Counted from the first letter of the stretch, positions 10,722 through 19,382 are shown. The stretch: 64,000 nt of DNA from Oscillospiraceae bacterium (GCA_015063605.1 SVTV01000001.1:62001-126000); one strand, 5' to 3'. Translations and numbers: made by a program. The notes: generated by a model from the letters alone, not told the origin.

Positions 10722-11354
10722 CTAATCCCTTATGATATAGGTAAATTTGTCGAAATTCGTAAGCCCTATACTGCGGAGAAACTTTTCGCTTTTTTCTCTG
10801 TCCTTTTCGGAATTGTATCCGGGAATGAGAGGCAGGCGTATTACGATCTTGTCATCGTGCCCGAGAGCGGCAAGCCTTTTTAAGTTTTCGATCACTTGTG
10901 TGTTGTCATTTCCCGTATACCTGAGGTAGATATCGGGATCTGTATCCTTCACATCCACGAAAAAGGTGCTGATATACGGCAGAAGCTTTTCCGCATTTTC
11001 AAACGGAACATTGAGACACGTTTCCGCACAGAAATTGTAAGTGCTTCCGCATATCTTACAAAATTCCGCTATGAAATCGGAATGAAGGAGAGGCTCTCCT
11101 CCGCCGAAGGTGACGCCTCCGCCCGTTGCGAGGAAATAAAGCTCGTCGATGCGTATCTTTTCGTAAAGCTCCTTCGGTGTCATATGAGTAACCGCCGTTT
11201 TACTGCCGAAGCATTGAGGATTAAGACAGTATCCGCATCTTAAGGGACAGCCGTAAAATCCCGCAAGAGTGGTGACTCCCTTGCCGTCGGTCATGATCCT
11301 GTGACGTACCAATCCCATAACGGGAGCGGTTAGAGTGTGCGTACTCTTATCCAT
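10722..11354 (-). CDS. Radical SAM protein, glycyl-radical-activase type
   Basis: 210 residues. The Fe-S/SAM site is CPLRCGYC (C-x3-C-x2-C) near residue 35, in the GFYGCPLRCGYCLNPQC context of pyruvate formate-lyase activase-like enzymes, followed by GGGVTFGGGEPL (SAM-binding GGE motif). It lacks the extra ferredoxin domain and is shorter than PflA. It starts 9 bp after the stop of the 259-residue Cys-rich protein and is probably co-transcribed. No glycyl radical enzyme gene lies in the window, so the substrate could be the adjacent protein or a distant partner. Enzyme class is clear; reaction is unknown. Confidence 0.85.
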   Translation of the reverse strand: MDKSTHTLTAPVMGLVRHRIMTDGKGVTTLAGFYGCPLRCGYCLNPQCFGSKTAVTHMTPKELYEKIRIDELYFLATGGGVTFGGGEPLLHSDFIAEFCKICGSTYNFCAETCLNVPFENAEKLLPYISTFFVDVKDTDPDIYLRYTGNDNTQVIENLKRLAALGHDDKIVIRLPLIPGYNSEKDREKSEKFLRSIGLTNFDKFTYIIRD

Positions 11355-11362
11355 ATTTCTCT

Positions 11363-12142
11363 TTATTTATCCGAATATACGTTTTCGGAAGCTCCGTCCT
11401 CCTCGACGAAGAGATCCTCAGCTCTTTGTGTTCCTTCGCCGTCTCTGTCGGAGAATACCACCGTGACTGTCAGCTTTTTATCGGGAATACGGTATATGGA
11501 TTTATTGTGGGAGGCGTATTTGTTGGGAAGCCCCCAATTCTCATTCAATTCGTCTCTCGTTCTGCTTATGACATTTGCGGAAAGACAATCATTTACGATG
11601 TTGACGGTGTTAAGAGCGCTTACGTCATTTTCGTCAAATACATAGCTTATCAATCCATCACCGTTTATATCGATGCCCGTTTCAACTTCTTCTGTTATGA
11701 CAGGTATTTTTGATGATGCATCGGGCTCGTATGTTTCGGACGGTAATTCACCCTGTGTCTCAACGTATGTCATGGGAATATCCCCTGCTATCTCAACTAT
11801 ATCGCCGTCAAGCTCCTTTTGATCGTATGGCGAAACGGTCATCGCACCTTGTACATTATTGAAGTATCTTCCGGGATTCAGAAACGATTCTCCCGGATCG
11901 GCGCATCCCGTGGTTGAAAGTGCGATTGAAGCAGTAAGACCGGCTATTGCAACGCTCTTACCCAATTTCCTTCGCTTTTCCAGCTCCCTTTCAAGATAGC
12001 GAAGCTCACTTTCGCACTTGGGGCATGTGCCGAGGCAGTCACCTTTATGACGGCATTCCTCCGTTACAAAGCGGATATCGTTTTCATCCGCAATTCTTTG
12101 ACGTATTTCCTTTAAAATTTTGCAGCGTTCCTTGCCTTTCAT
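11363..12142 (-). CDS. Cys-rich N-domain protein with internal lipoprotein-like signal; radical SAM partner
   Basis: 259 residues. Residues ~18-60: EECRHKGDCLGTCPKCESEL, four closely spaced Cys, likely metal- or Fe-S-binding, then a charged helix. Next comes KRRKLGK followed by a hydrophobic stretch and LSTTGC (~residue 80), which looks like a twin-arginine-type signal ending in a lipobox but placed unusually far in. The remainder is acidic and contains DINGDGL, resembling a dockerin or EF-hand calcium loop, and a C-terminal SmpA/OmlA-like small domain (RDELNENWGLPNKY). SD AAAGGCGG upstream. Paired with the radical SAM gene 9 bp downstream. Function unknown; the N-module may be the enzyme's target or an electron carrier. 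Confidence 0.7.
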   Translation of the reverse strand: MKGKERCKILKEIRQRIADENDIRFVTEECRHKGDCLGTCPKCESELRYLERELEKRRKLGKSVAIAGLTASIALSTTGCADPGESFLNPGRYFNNVQGAMTVSPYDQKELDGDIVEIAGDIPMTYVETQGELPSETYEPDASSKIPVITEEVETGIDINGDGLISYVFDENDVSALNTVNIVNDCLSANVISRTRDELNENWGLPNKYASHNKSIYRIPDKKLTVTVVFSDRDGEGTQRAEDLFVEEDGASENVYSDK

Positions 12143-12265
12143 TAAAGCACCGCCTTTCTGTTGTTCTGTATTAGTTAGACAATGGTAAAGAAGAAAAAGT
12201 TCCCGTAATAGTTTTCAAGTTGAATGTATGTGTTGAATTTTTCGTTAGTTTATGCTATAATTTTT

Positions 12266-12449
12266 ATATCATAATAGCAGTTGGAAAATTGGGCGCGCAG
12301 CCGCACAATTTTGTTAAGCGCATGTATTTGTTCGCACTGTAGTTGTTTGCGCTTATTATATCATAATAGCAGTTGGAAAATTGGGCGCGCAGCCGCACAA
12401 TTTTGTTAAGCGCATGTATTTGTTCGCACTGTAGTTGTTTGCGCTTATT
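12266..12449. repeat. Two perfect tandem copies of a 92-bp hairpin-bearing repeat
   Basis: Period 92: copy 1 at 12266-12357, copy 2 at 12358-12449, and the first bases of a third follow. Each unit contains AAAATTG...CAATTTT as an inverted pair, then GTTAAGCGC and a second GCGC...GCGC pair. The same core (CAATTTTGTTAAGCGC, TTCGCA, CGCTTATTATATCA) recurs in the array at 49911-50315. It occupies the divergent intergenic region 12143-12476. Confidence 0.9.
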
Positions 12450-12482
12450 ATATCACAGTGAAACTTAAAAAGGAAAATGGTA

Positions 12483-14399
12483 ATGGTAATGAAAAACAAG
12501 TATGAATCTTTAAAACCTGTATTAAGTTTTGTGTTGAGCTTATTATTTGTGTTTTGTTTGCTGCAGATTGAGATCGGTGTTCACGTATCGGGTGATTCCT
12601 TGTCCAATGATATCGTTATACTATATACCAATGATGTTCATTCGTATATCGACGGTACATTGAGCTATGATGTCATATCGGGTATAAAGAAAGATTTGGA
12701 GACGAAATATAAATACGTTTTATTGGTGGATGCGGGAGATCATGCACAGGGAACTGCGTACGGATCTATGGATAAGGGAAAGACAGTTGTCAAATTGATG
12801 AATGAGGCAGGTTACGATGCCGCTACTCTCGGTAACCATGAATTTGATTACGGTATGCAGGGCTGTATGGATATCATAAACAGCGCGGAATATGAGTATG
12901 TTTCCTGCAATTTTTATTATAAACAAAATGATGTTCGCGGAGAAAATGTACTTAAAAGCTATAAAATATTCGACTGCGGAAGCGAAAAGGTTGCTTTTGT
13001 GGGAATTATGACACCCGAAACCATTGCAAGTACAACCCCCGCTTATTTTCAAGATGATGAAGGAAATTATATTTACGGTATTTCCGGTGGAGAGGACGGC
13101 GGCGAATTGTATGAAGACATTACCGAGGCGATATCTTCAGCAAAAGCGGACGGTGCTACGAAGGTGATTGCATTGGGACATTTAGGTGTGGATGCATCAT
13201 CAGGGCCATGGACAAGCGAAGCCGTTATAGGTGCGGTCAGCGGACTCAGCGCATTTATTGACGGACATTCCCATACTGTAATTGAGGGAAGAAATATTGC
13301 CGACAAAGGTGGAAAAGGCGTTATTCTTACTCAAACGGGACAGTATTTTGATCGGATAGGAATTATGGTCATTGATTCCGAAACGGGAAATATTAAGACT
13401 GATCTTATAGAGTATGACCCGGAGAAAGGTGAGTTATCATCGGAGCTTTACAACGAAAAGGTTGTTTCTGCCGATACGGTCGTAAAAAAGATAAAGGATG
13501 ATTGGTTGACCGAGATAGATGAACGCTTGGGTGAAGTTATAGGGCAGGCGAAAGTCGTTTTTGATAATTATGACAGCAGCGGAAATAGATTGGTCCGTCT
13601 GGGCGAAACCAACACGGGAGATTTTGCGGCAGACGCTTTGTATTATCTGTTTGATGATATGGGCCTTGATGTGGATGTTGCCGTGATGAACGGCGGCGGT
13701 ATCCGCAACGGTGCCGTAACAGGTGATCTGACATATAAAACATGCAAAGATATACATCCCTTCGGAAATGTGGCTTGCCTTTTGACAGTTTCGGGTCAAC
13801 AGCTTTTGGATGTATTGGAATGGGGCGCCCGTCACATGGGCGAGGGAGAGGATGGAAGTCTTCTTCACGTGTCGGGACTTACATATAAGGTGGATACTTC
13901 TGTTCCGAATACGACGCAAGCCGATGAGATGGATATTTGGAAGGGCGCACCGTTAAAATACCGTGTGTATGATGTTAAGGTATACAATAAAGTAAAGAAT
14001 GAATGGGAAGATCTGCAGCTTGCGGATGAATATAATCTGGCGGGATACAACTATACTCTGAGAGATCTCGGAGGTGGATTTGCTATGCTTGAAGGTGCTG
14101 AAAATGTTCTTGACTATGTTATGGAAGACTATATGGTTTTAGCGAATTACATTAAAAGCTTTGAGCGCGGGGTAATCGATTCAGAAAATTCGCCTCTTCT
14201 TTCAAAGTATCCAAAAATGTTCATCGATTACGGCGATATCAACGGATGCGGCAGGATAATGGAGACCTCCGGAACTGCACAAGCTCCCGACACTTTAGAC
14301 AGAGGTTTTGTTTTGATGTGGTGCGCGATGGTTATTATGAGTACGGCAGGACTGTTTTGTTTGAAGCGGATTTCAGCTAAAACGAACAAGAAGCTATAA
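12483..14399 (+). CDS. Bifunctional UDP-sugar hydrolase/5'-nucleotidase, surface-anchored
   Basis: About 638 residues. ATGs occur at 12477, 12483 and 12489; AGGA at 12471-12474 gives the best spacing (8 nt) to 12483. N-terminal hydrophobic signal, then a calcineurin-like metallophosphatase domain: YTNDVHSYI (DxH), LVDAGDHAQG, TLGNHEFDYG (GNHE) and GHSHTV. C-terminal 5'-nucleotidase domain: GETNTGDFAADAL, NGGGIRNGAVTGD, HPFGNVACLLTVSG. It ends in a membrane helix and KRISAKTNKKL. Likely removes phosphate from external nucleotides or UDP-sugars for salvage. Monocistronic between the repeat array and a strong terminator. Confidence 0.9.
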   Translation: MVMKNKYESLKPVLSFVLSLLFVFCLLQIEIGVHVSGDSLSNDIVILYTNDVHSYIDGTLSYDVISGIKKDLETKYKYVLLVDAGDHAQGTAYGSMDKGKTVVKLMNEAGYDAATLGNHEFDYGMQGCMDIINSAEYEYVSCNFYYKQNDVRGENVLKSYKIFDCGSEKVAFVGIMTPETIASTTPAYFQDDEGNYIYGISGGEDGGELYEDITEAISSAKADGATKVIALGHLGVDASSGPWTSEAVIGAVSGLSAFIDGHSHTVIEGRNIADKGGKGVILTQTGQYFDRIGIMVIDSETGNIKTDLIEYDPEKGELSSELYNEKVVSADTVVKKIKDDWLTEIDERLGEVIGQAKVVFDNYDSSGNRLVRLGETNTGDFAADALYYLFDDMGLDVDVAVMNGGGIRNGAVTGDLTYKTCKDIHPFGNVACLLTVSGQQLLDVLEWGARHMGEGEDGSLLHVSGLTYKVDTSVPNTTQADEMDIWKGAPLKYRVYDVKVYNKVKNEWEDLQLADEYNLAGYNYTLRDLGGGFAMLEGAENVLDYVMEDYMVLANYIKSFERGVIDSENSPLLSKYPKMFIDYGDINGCGRIMETSGTAQAPDTLDRGFVLMWCAMVIMSTAGLFCLKRISAKTNKKL

Positions 14400-14414
14400 G
14401 AATAAAACAAAAAA

Positions 14415-14458
14415 GCGAACGCCGATCTGCCGATATAGGCAGGCGTTCGCATTTTTTA
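14415..14458 (+). terminator. Intrinsic terminator after 5'-nucleotidase
   Basis: Perfect 9-bp stem GCGAACGCC (14415-14423) / GGCGTTCGC (14442-14450) followed by ATTTTTTATTT. A-run on the other side suggests it may also serve the convergent gene. Confidence 0.85.
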
Positions 14459-14470
14459 TTTACGGTTCAA

Positions 14471-16048
14471 TCACACATGCTCCGCGTTCTTTTTCTCAAG
14501 CCAGAGATTGCGTACGTATTCATACGTTTCATCGGGAATATCCGGCTCACCCAATGAGGTGCAGGGAAGGAGCTGATCGCCCGCTACCGAAGGGGTAGTG
14601 CAGGCATTGTCGTTACGGTATGCATCACGCTCCCGTGGGTCTCGGAGATCGGGTACTGCGATCTTGCAATTTCCGTTAAGCACCGATCTGTAGGCGAGTA
14701 TACCGCATATACCCATATTTACCGCCGTGTACACATCTATCGACCATTCGCCGTCGGGACGCCCCAGGATCTTTTCGATAAAGAAGTGAGTGGGATAAAA
14801 GTCGCTTCCGCCGTGTCCCGGATAAAGAGCGGCTGCCTCCTTGGCTATAGTAGGCTCGGGATCGTACTGCATCCATGTTCCTTCGCAGAATTTATCCCCT
14901 TCCTTATACATGTTGAATTTCTTCTGAGGTTCAAGCCTTCCTGTTTCCATCATACCCTTGGAGCAGTAAAGCTCATAATTTATACTTCCCGGCTCACGTT
15001 TGAGACCGCCGTGTATACTTTTCAGAACGGCTCCGTTTTCGAGTGTGACCATTTCTATTCCGGCACCGCCTCCGAGGGAACCGAGCTTTGTCATTTCCTT
15101 GTGAGGAGGCATTTCAAAGCCCACAACGGAAACGGGTCTGAGACCTGTCATGGTGAGAAGCGGACCCAGAGAATGTGTGCAATAGAAGTTTGCGTGCATA
15201 CGGTTTCGCCAATGATCTCTTTCGCCGTACGTTATACGCGGCCATATGGAGGAGCAGTCATGGATGTATTCTCCCTCTCCGTAGGTTACGTATCCCAATT
15301 CTCCCGTTTTATATTTCTGCCACATTTCAAAGGCGTGTCTCATGTAGCAATAGTTTTCTGCATAAGCATATACCTTTCCCGTTTTTTCAACGGTTTCGAT
15401 AAGCTCAACAGCCTGTGCCATCGTTTCACACGGGAGTACCTCAGACAAGACGTGCAGACCCTTATTCATGCATTTTACAGCATAAACTGCGTGTTCGTTG
15501 GCGTAATTTGCCAACACAACCGCATCCATATCGTATTCGATAAACTCGTCGAAGCTTTCAAATACCTCGATCGTCGTACCGCATTCTGCGGCGGTCTTTT
15601 TTGCTTCCTCGAGAAGAGGGACGTACTTGTCGCAGACAGCCACAAGCTGTGCGTCGGGATGCTTAAGCAGGATGTGAATCATTGATCTTCCTCTTGCACC
15701 GCCGAATACACCGATACGCAATTTTTTACTGTTACAATTCATTTCCGATTCCTCCGCATCATTATATTGAGTGATACTTTCAACGGGATCGTCATTCCAA
15801 TCGGGGCAATTGGGATCTCCTTGCTTTTCGGGGAGTCGTTCTCCTCCCAGAAGCTCGTTTATGGAAATGCCGTACAGTGCGGACAGCTCCTTCAATGTTT
15901 CGAGATTGGGCGTTGTGCATCCCATCTCCCAGCGTGATACCGCCTGACGGGTAACATGAAGCCGTTTTGCCAAAGCGTCCTGCGAGATATTCATATCACA
16001 ACGAAGCTTTTTCAATATACTACAGGTTTTGTTTTTGTTATTGTCCAT
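14471..16048 (-). CDS. XRE helix-turn-helix fused to Gfo/Idh/MocA oxidoreductase
   Basis: 525 residues, one uninterrupted frame. Residues 1-70: XRE/Cro DNA-binding domain (SQDALAKRLHVTRQAVSRWE, TLKELSALYGISINELLGG). Residues ~70-105: polar linker. Residues ~108-480: Gfo/Idh/MocA dehydrogenase with Rossmann start RIGVFGGARGRSMI and catalytic-region motif LHVLSEVLPCE, where EKP would be usual (Lys replaced by Val/Leu context). An internal ATG at 15742 (residue ~102) is preceded by GGAGGA at 15755-15750 with 7-nt spacing, so the dehydrogenase could also be made alone. Divergent from the ThuA operon across a palindrome at 16101-16135. Probably a ligand- or NAD-sensing regulator of that operon, or an enzyme that autoregulates. 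Fusion is seen; role is inferred. Confidence 0.85.
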   Translation of the reverse strand: MDNNKNKTCSILKKLRCDMNISQDALAKRLHVTRQAVSRWEMGCTTPNLETLKELSALYGISINELLGGERLPEKQGDPNCPDWNDDPVESITQYNDAEESEMNCNSKKLRIGVFGGARGRSMIHILLKHPDAQLVAVCDKYVPLLEEAKKTAAECGTTIEVFESFDEFIEYDMDAVVLANYANEHAVYAVKCMNKGLHVLSEVLPCETMAQAVELIETVEKTGKVYAYAENYCYMRHAFEMWQKYKTGELGYVTYGEGEYIHDCSSIWPRITYGERDHWRNRMHANFYCTHSLGPLLTMTGLRPVSVVGFEMPPHKEMTKLGSLGGGAGIEMVTLENGAVLKSIHGGLKREPGSINYELYCSKGMMETGRLEPQKKFNMYKEGDKFCEGTWMQYDPEPTIAKEAAALYPGHGGSDFYPTHFFIEKILGRPDGEWSIDVYTAVNMGICGILAYRSVLNGNCKIAVPDLRDPRERDAYRNDNACTTPSVAGDQLLPCTSLGEPDIPDETYEYVRNLWLEKKNAEHV

Positions 16049-16100
16049 GTCGGTTCCTCCGATTCCGTCAATATCTCTTAAATTATACCATCAAAAGCTT

Positions 16101-16135
16101 AACTTGGCAAGCAACGGTTTGTTGCATGTTAAATT
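16101..16135. promoter_or_regulatory. Candidate operator palindrome between divergent genes
   Basis: GCAAC-GGTTT-GTTGC core (16111-16125) extends to 15-nt arms at 16101-16115 and 16121-16135, matching at 11 of 15 positions. It lies between the start of the XRE-dehydrogenase fusion (16048) and the ThuA promoter (-35 at 16160). Position fits an operator of the fused regulator; binding is not shown. Confidence 0.5.
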
Positions 16136-16159
16136 TTTTTGAGAAAATACCGCAAGGTA

Positions 16160-16188
16160 TTGATATTTCACTTCTTTTATGATATATT
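16160..16188 (+). promoter_or_regulatory. Promoter of the ThuA-Gfo/Idh-NamZ operon
   Basis: TTGATA (16160-16165), 17-bp spacer, TATATT (16183-16188). 44 bp upstream of the ThuA start codon at 16232. Confidence 0.6.
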
Positions 16189-16231
16189 GTATATGGATAA
16201 TGGAATTATTGCAACGATGAACGGAGGAAAT

Positions 16232-16891
16232 ATGAAAAAAGCTCTTATATTCAGAGGTGGCTGGGAAGGACATGAGCCCGTACCCGTTTCGGAAAAATTA
16301 GCGGGAATGCTTTTGAGAAACGGGATAAAAGCCGAAATTTTTGACGGTGTGGGATGTCTTGCGGATAAGAACAAGCTCACGGAATATGATCTTATCGTTC
16401 CGTGTATGACGATGGGCAGTATCACGGAAGAATATGTAAACAATGTATCATTTGCCGTTTCACACGGCACGGGAATAGCGGGATGCCACGGAGGAATGTG
16501 TGATGCATTCAGAAATTCCACGGAATGGCAGTTTATGACGGGCGGTCAATGGGTATCGCATCCCGGCGGAGGTTCGGTTGAGTATACTGTCAATATCTGC
16601 CGCGGCTCAAGCCCCATTACGGAAGGAATAGAGGATTTTAAGGTCATATCCGAGCAGTATTACCTTCACATAGACCCGGCGATAGAGGTTCTTGCAACAA
16701 CGAGATTTCCCGCAGCGGACGGTCATCATGCGGTAAATAAGCCCGTTGATATGCCTGTAACCTGGACAAAGCTGTGGGGCGCGGGACGTGTTTATTATTG
16801 CTCTCTCGGTCACAATGCGGATATTTTCGACAAATATCCGTCGGCAGGTGTTCTCATGGAGCGGGGCATGGTATGGGCTGCAAGAAAATAA
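16232..16891 (+). CDS. ThuA-like domain protein
   Basis: 219 residues. The ATG at 16232 is chosen for ACGGAGGAA just upstream and because the family begins with KALIFRGGWEGHEP as here; the reading frame stays open further upstream. ThuA is a glutamine-amidotransferase-like fold; the motif GIAGCHGGMCDAF and late YYCSLGHN are typical. ThuA proteins sit in sugar catabolic clusters (trehalose utilisation in rhizobia) and are thought to act on oxidised (keto) sugars. First gene of an operon with a Gfo/Idh dehydrogenase 52 bp downstream, which supports a sugar redox role. Confidence 0.85.
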   Translation: MKKALIFRGGWEGHEPVPVSEKLAGMLLRNGIKAEIFDGVGCLADKNKLTEYDLIVPCMTMGSITEEYVNNVSFAVSHGTGIAGCHGGMCDAFRNSTEWQFMTGGQWVSHPGGGSVEYTVNICRGSSPITEGIEDFKVISEQYYLHIDPAIEVLATTRFPAADGHHAVNKPVDMPVTWTKLWGAGRVYYCSLGHNADIFDKYPSAGVLMERGMVWAARK

Positions 16892-16943
16892 AATATTTAA
16901 AAGCAAAAAAATAAATAAAACTTATTGAAAAGGAGATAGAATT

Positions 16944-18029
16944 ATGTTGAACGTGGGAATGGTTGGAGTAGGCTGTATAAGCGGTATCTATCTTAAAAAT
17001 ATTTACGGCGTTTTTAAAAACGATATCCGTCTTGTTGCAGTATGCGATCTTATAAAAGAGAGAGCGGAAAAAGCACAAAAGGATTACGGTGTTCCGAAGG
17101 TTTACGATACTATGGAGGAATTGTTTGCCGATCCCGAAATAGATATTGTTCTCAATCTTACCCGCCCTTATCAGCATTATGAGGTTTCGAAGGCGGCACT
17201 TCTTGCGGGAAAGCACGTTTATTCCGAGAAGCCTCTTGGTGCGGATCTTGAAGAAGGAAAGGAGCTTGTTGCCCTTGCCGAAGAAAAAGGACTTGTTATA
17301 GGCGGTGCTCCCGATACGTTTATGGGTGCGGGTATACAGACGAGCAGAAGACTTATCGACAGCGGTGTTATAGGTAAGGTCATCGGCGGAAGATGCGCTA
17401 TGGCAGGTCACGGAATGGAATCTTGGCATCCCGATCCCGATTTCTATTATCAGCGTGGCGGCGGTCCTCTTTTCGATATGGGACCTTATTACATAACGGC
17501 TCTGATAAATCTTATCGGCGGCGTTAAGAGCGTTTACGGATACGGCAGAATTTCCTATCCCACAAGACTTATTACGGCAGAGCCTCATAAGGGTGAAATA
17601 ATTAAAGTGAATACACCTACACATATCGAATCCTTCCTTACATTTGACAGCGGTGTGGTCGTATCGCTTCTTACCTCGTTTGATATATACAGCTCCCGTC
17701 AGACAAATATAGAGATATACGGCACCAAGGGGACTCTGTACGTTCCCGATCCCAATACATTCGGCGGCAAGGTCGTCTTCTTCAATGGAGAAACACAGCA
17801 GAGCGAGGAATATCCTCTTGAATTTGACTATTCCGAAAATTCACGTGCGCTCGGTCTTGCGGATATGGCGAGAGCTATTGAAACGGGAAGTGTATCACGT
17901 ACCACATCAAAGCAGACATTCCACGTGCTTGAGATAATGGCAAGTATTATGAAGAGCGGAGAAACGGGAATGCCTGTTACATTGACTTCACACTTTGAGC
18001 GTGAAGCTCCCATGGACAGTAAAAAATGA
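16944..18029 (+). CDS. Gfo/Idh/MocA family oxidoreductase
   Basis: 361 residues; SD AAAGGAGA upstream. N-terminal Rossmann domain (VGMVGVGCISGIYLKNI), sugar-dehydrogenase motif HVYSEKPLGADL with the family EKP lysine present, and C-terminal substrate domain. NAD(P)-dependent oxidation of a sugar or cyclitol is the family reaction; exact substrate unknown. Its last 4 bases overlap the next gene (ATGA), so the pair is translationally coupled. The C-terminal 58 codons are duplicated as a remnant at 20044-20223. Confidence 0.9.
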   Translation: MLNVGMVGVGCISGIYLKNIYGVFKNDIRLVAVCDLIKERAEKAQKDYGVPKVYDTMEELFADPEIDIVLNLTRPYQHYEVSKAALLAGKHVYSEKPLGADLEEGKELVALAEEKGLVIGGAPDTFMGAGIQTSRRLIDSGVIGKVIGGRCAMAGHGMESWHPDPDFYYQRGGGPLFDMGPYYITALINLIGGVKSVYGYGRISYPTRLITAEPHKGEIIKVNTPTHIESFLTFDSGVVVSLLTSFDIYSSRQTNIEIYGTKGTLYVPDPNTFGGKVVFFNGETQQSEEYPLEFDYSENSRALGLADMARAIETGSVSRTTSKQTFHVLEIMASIMKSGETGMPVTLTSHFEREAPMDSKK

Positions 18030-19210
18030 GCGGATGGAAAAAAGGGGCAGTGACACTTGCCTGCGATGAGCTTCGCCGGAGGATATCGGGAAAAAGAGTC
18101 GCATTGATGATGAACACTACAGCCATTGATAATGAAGGCAGACTTCTCATTGATGTTATCGTCAATGAAAAGTGGGCGGAGGTGATGTTTCTTTTCGGAA
18201 TGGAGCACGGTGTAAGAGGGAACCTTTACGGCGGTGACGGAGAGCTTGACGAGGTCGATGAGAAAACCGGAATAAAGATCGTGAATCTTTATAAGTATAA
18301 GGAACTTCGTCCTCCTGTTGAGTGGATAGAAAAGGTGGATGCCGTTGTGTTTTCGGCTCAGGATGTTGGTGTGAGACATTGGACGTATACGCCGTGGCTC
18401 ATGCTCCTTATAGAATCCTGTGCGAAGGCAAACAGGGAGGTCATAGTTCTTGACAGACCCAATCCCATACGGGGAGATATCGTTGAGGGAGATCTTCCCG
18501 AGGAAAAATTCACCTTGAGACCTGCAGGACTTATCTCCGGTGTGGATTACCCTCTGCGCCACGGAATGACAATAGGCGAGCTTGCGCTGATGTACAACGA
18601 TATGCGTAATGTGGGTGCTGACTTGACCGTTCTGAAAATGCAAGGATGGCGCCGTGATATGTGGTATGACGAAACGGGACTTGTATGGGTTCCGGGAAGC
18701 CCCAATATGCCCGATACGGATACGCCCTTGTTCTTTGCCGCAACTGGACTTATGCAGGCATCGAATTTTTCTCTCGGAATAGGGACTACAACGCCTTTTG
18801 AATACGTGGGCAATACCGATTTTGACGGTGAGCTTCTGGCAAATGAGCTGAATGCACTCTGCCTTCCGGGAATATATTTTGTCCAGAAGTATTATATGGC
18901 GATGACCTACCTTGCTCCGAAGGAGGGCTCGGAGCGTAAGCTTGTTTTGTGCGACGGTGTCTATATGGTGATAAGCGACAGAAACATATGGAGACCCGTG
19001 GAAACACAGCTTTATATAATGGATACGCTGAACCGTCTTTTTCCCGATAAAGTGAATTTCGAGCACAGCAGAAGCTGCCGCTACAGAATGTGCACGGATA
19101 AGATCTGCGATGCTCTCAAGGAAAGAAAAAGCCTTGCTCCCATTATAGAAGAATGGAAGCAGGGCGCGGAAAAATTCAAAAGGATAAGAGAAAAATATTT
19201 GCTGTATTAA
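18026..19210 (+). CDS. namZ: DUF1343 / NamZ-type exo-beta-N-acetylmuramidase-like protein
   Basis: 394 residues. Motifs of the DUF1343 family in order: ALMMNTTAID, FLFGMEHGVRG, VVFSAQDVGVRHWTYTPWL, VLDRPNPIRGDIVEG, LRHGMTIGELA, GSPNMPDTDT. Characterised NamZ releases terminal N-acetylmuramic acid from peptidoglycan fragments. No signal peptide is visible, so action is probably on imported muropeptides. Overlaps the preceding dehydrogenase by 4 bp. In this operon it would supply an amino sugar or its lactyl ether for ThuA and Gfo/Idh enzymes. The family call is firm, the substrate in this organism is inferred. Confidence 0.85.
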   Translation: MSGWKKGAVTLACDELRRRISGKRVALMMNTTAIDNEGRLLIDVIVNEKWAEVMFLFGMEHGVRGNLYGGDGELDEVDEKTGIKIVNLYKYKELRPPVEWIEKVDAVVFSAQDVGVRHWTYTPWLMLLIESCAKANREVIVLDRPNPIRGDIVEGDLPEEKFTLRPAGLISGVDYPLRHGMTIGELALMYNDMRNVGADLTVLKMQGWRRDMWYDETGLVWVPGSPNMPDTDTPLFFAATGLMQASNFSLGIGTTTPFEYVGNTDFDGELLANELNALCLPGIYFVQKYYMAMTYLAPKEGSERKLVLCDGVYMVISDRNIWRPVETQLYIMDTLNRLFPDKVNFEHSRSCRYRMCTDKICDALKERKSLAPIIEEWKQGAEKFKRIREKYLLY

Positions 19211-19215
19211 AGCTT

Positions 19216-19253
19216 TCGGATGCCTTGCATATGTGAGGCATCCGATTTCGTTT
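19216..19253 (+). terminator. Terminator after namZ
   Basis: Perfect 10-bp stem TCGGATGCCT (19216-19225) / AGGCATCCGA (19236-19245), followed by TTTCGTTT. The rest of the 240-bp gap before 19453 is AT-rich with the palindrome and promoter listed next. Confidence 0.7.
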
Positions 19254-19382
19254 AAATGATGAATGTAACATTTAAGCTTGAGATGTGTCGTTTTGACATT
19301 TTTAAGCGACAAATAAAAAATACAGAAACCAATGAGACTTGATACATGAATACATTGCGGAATATAAGAATTTTTAAAAATC

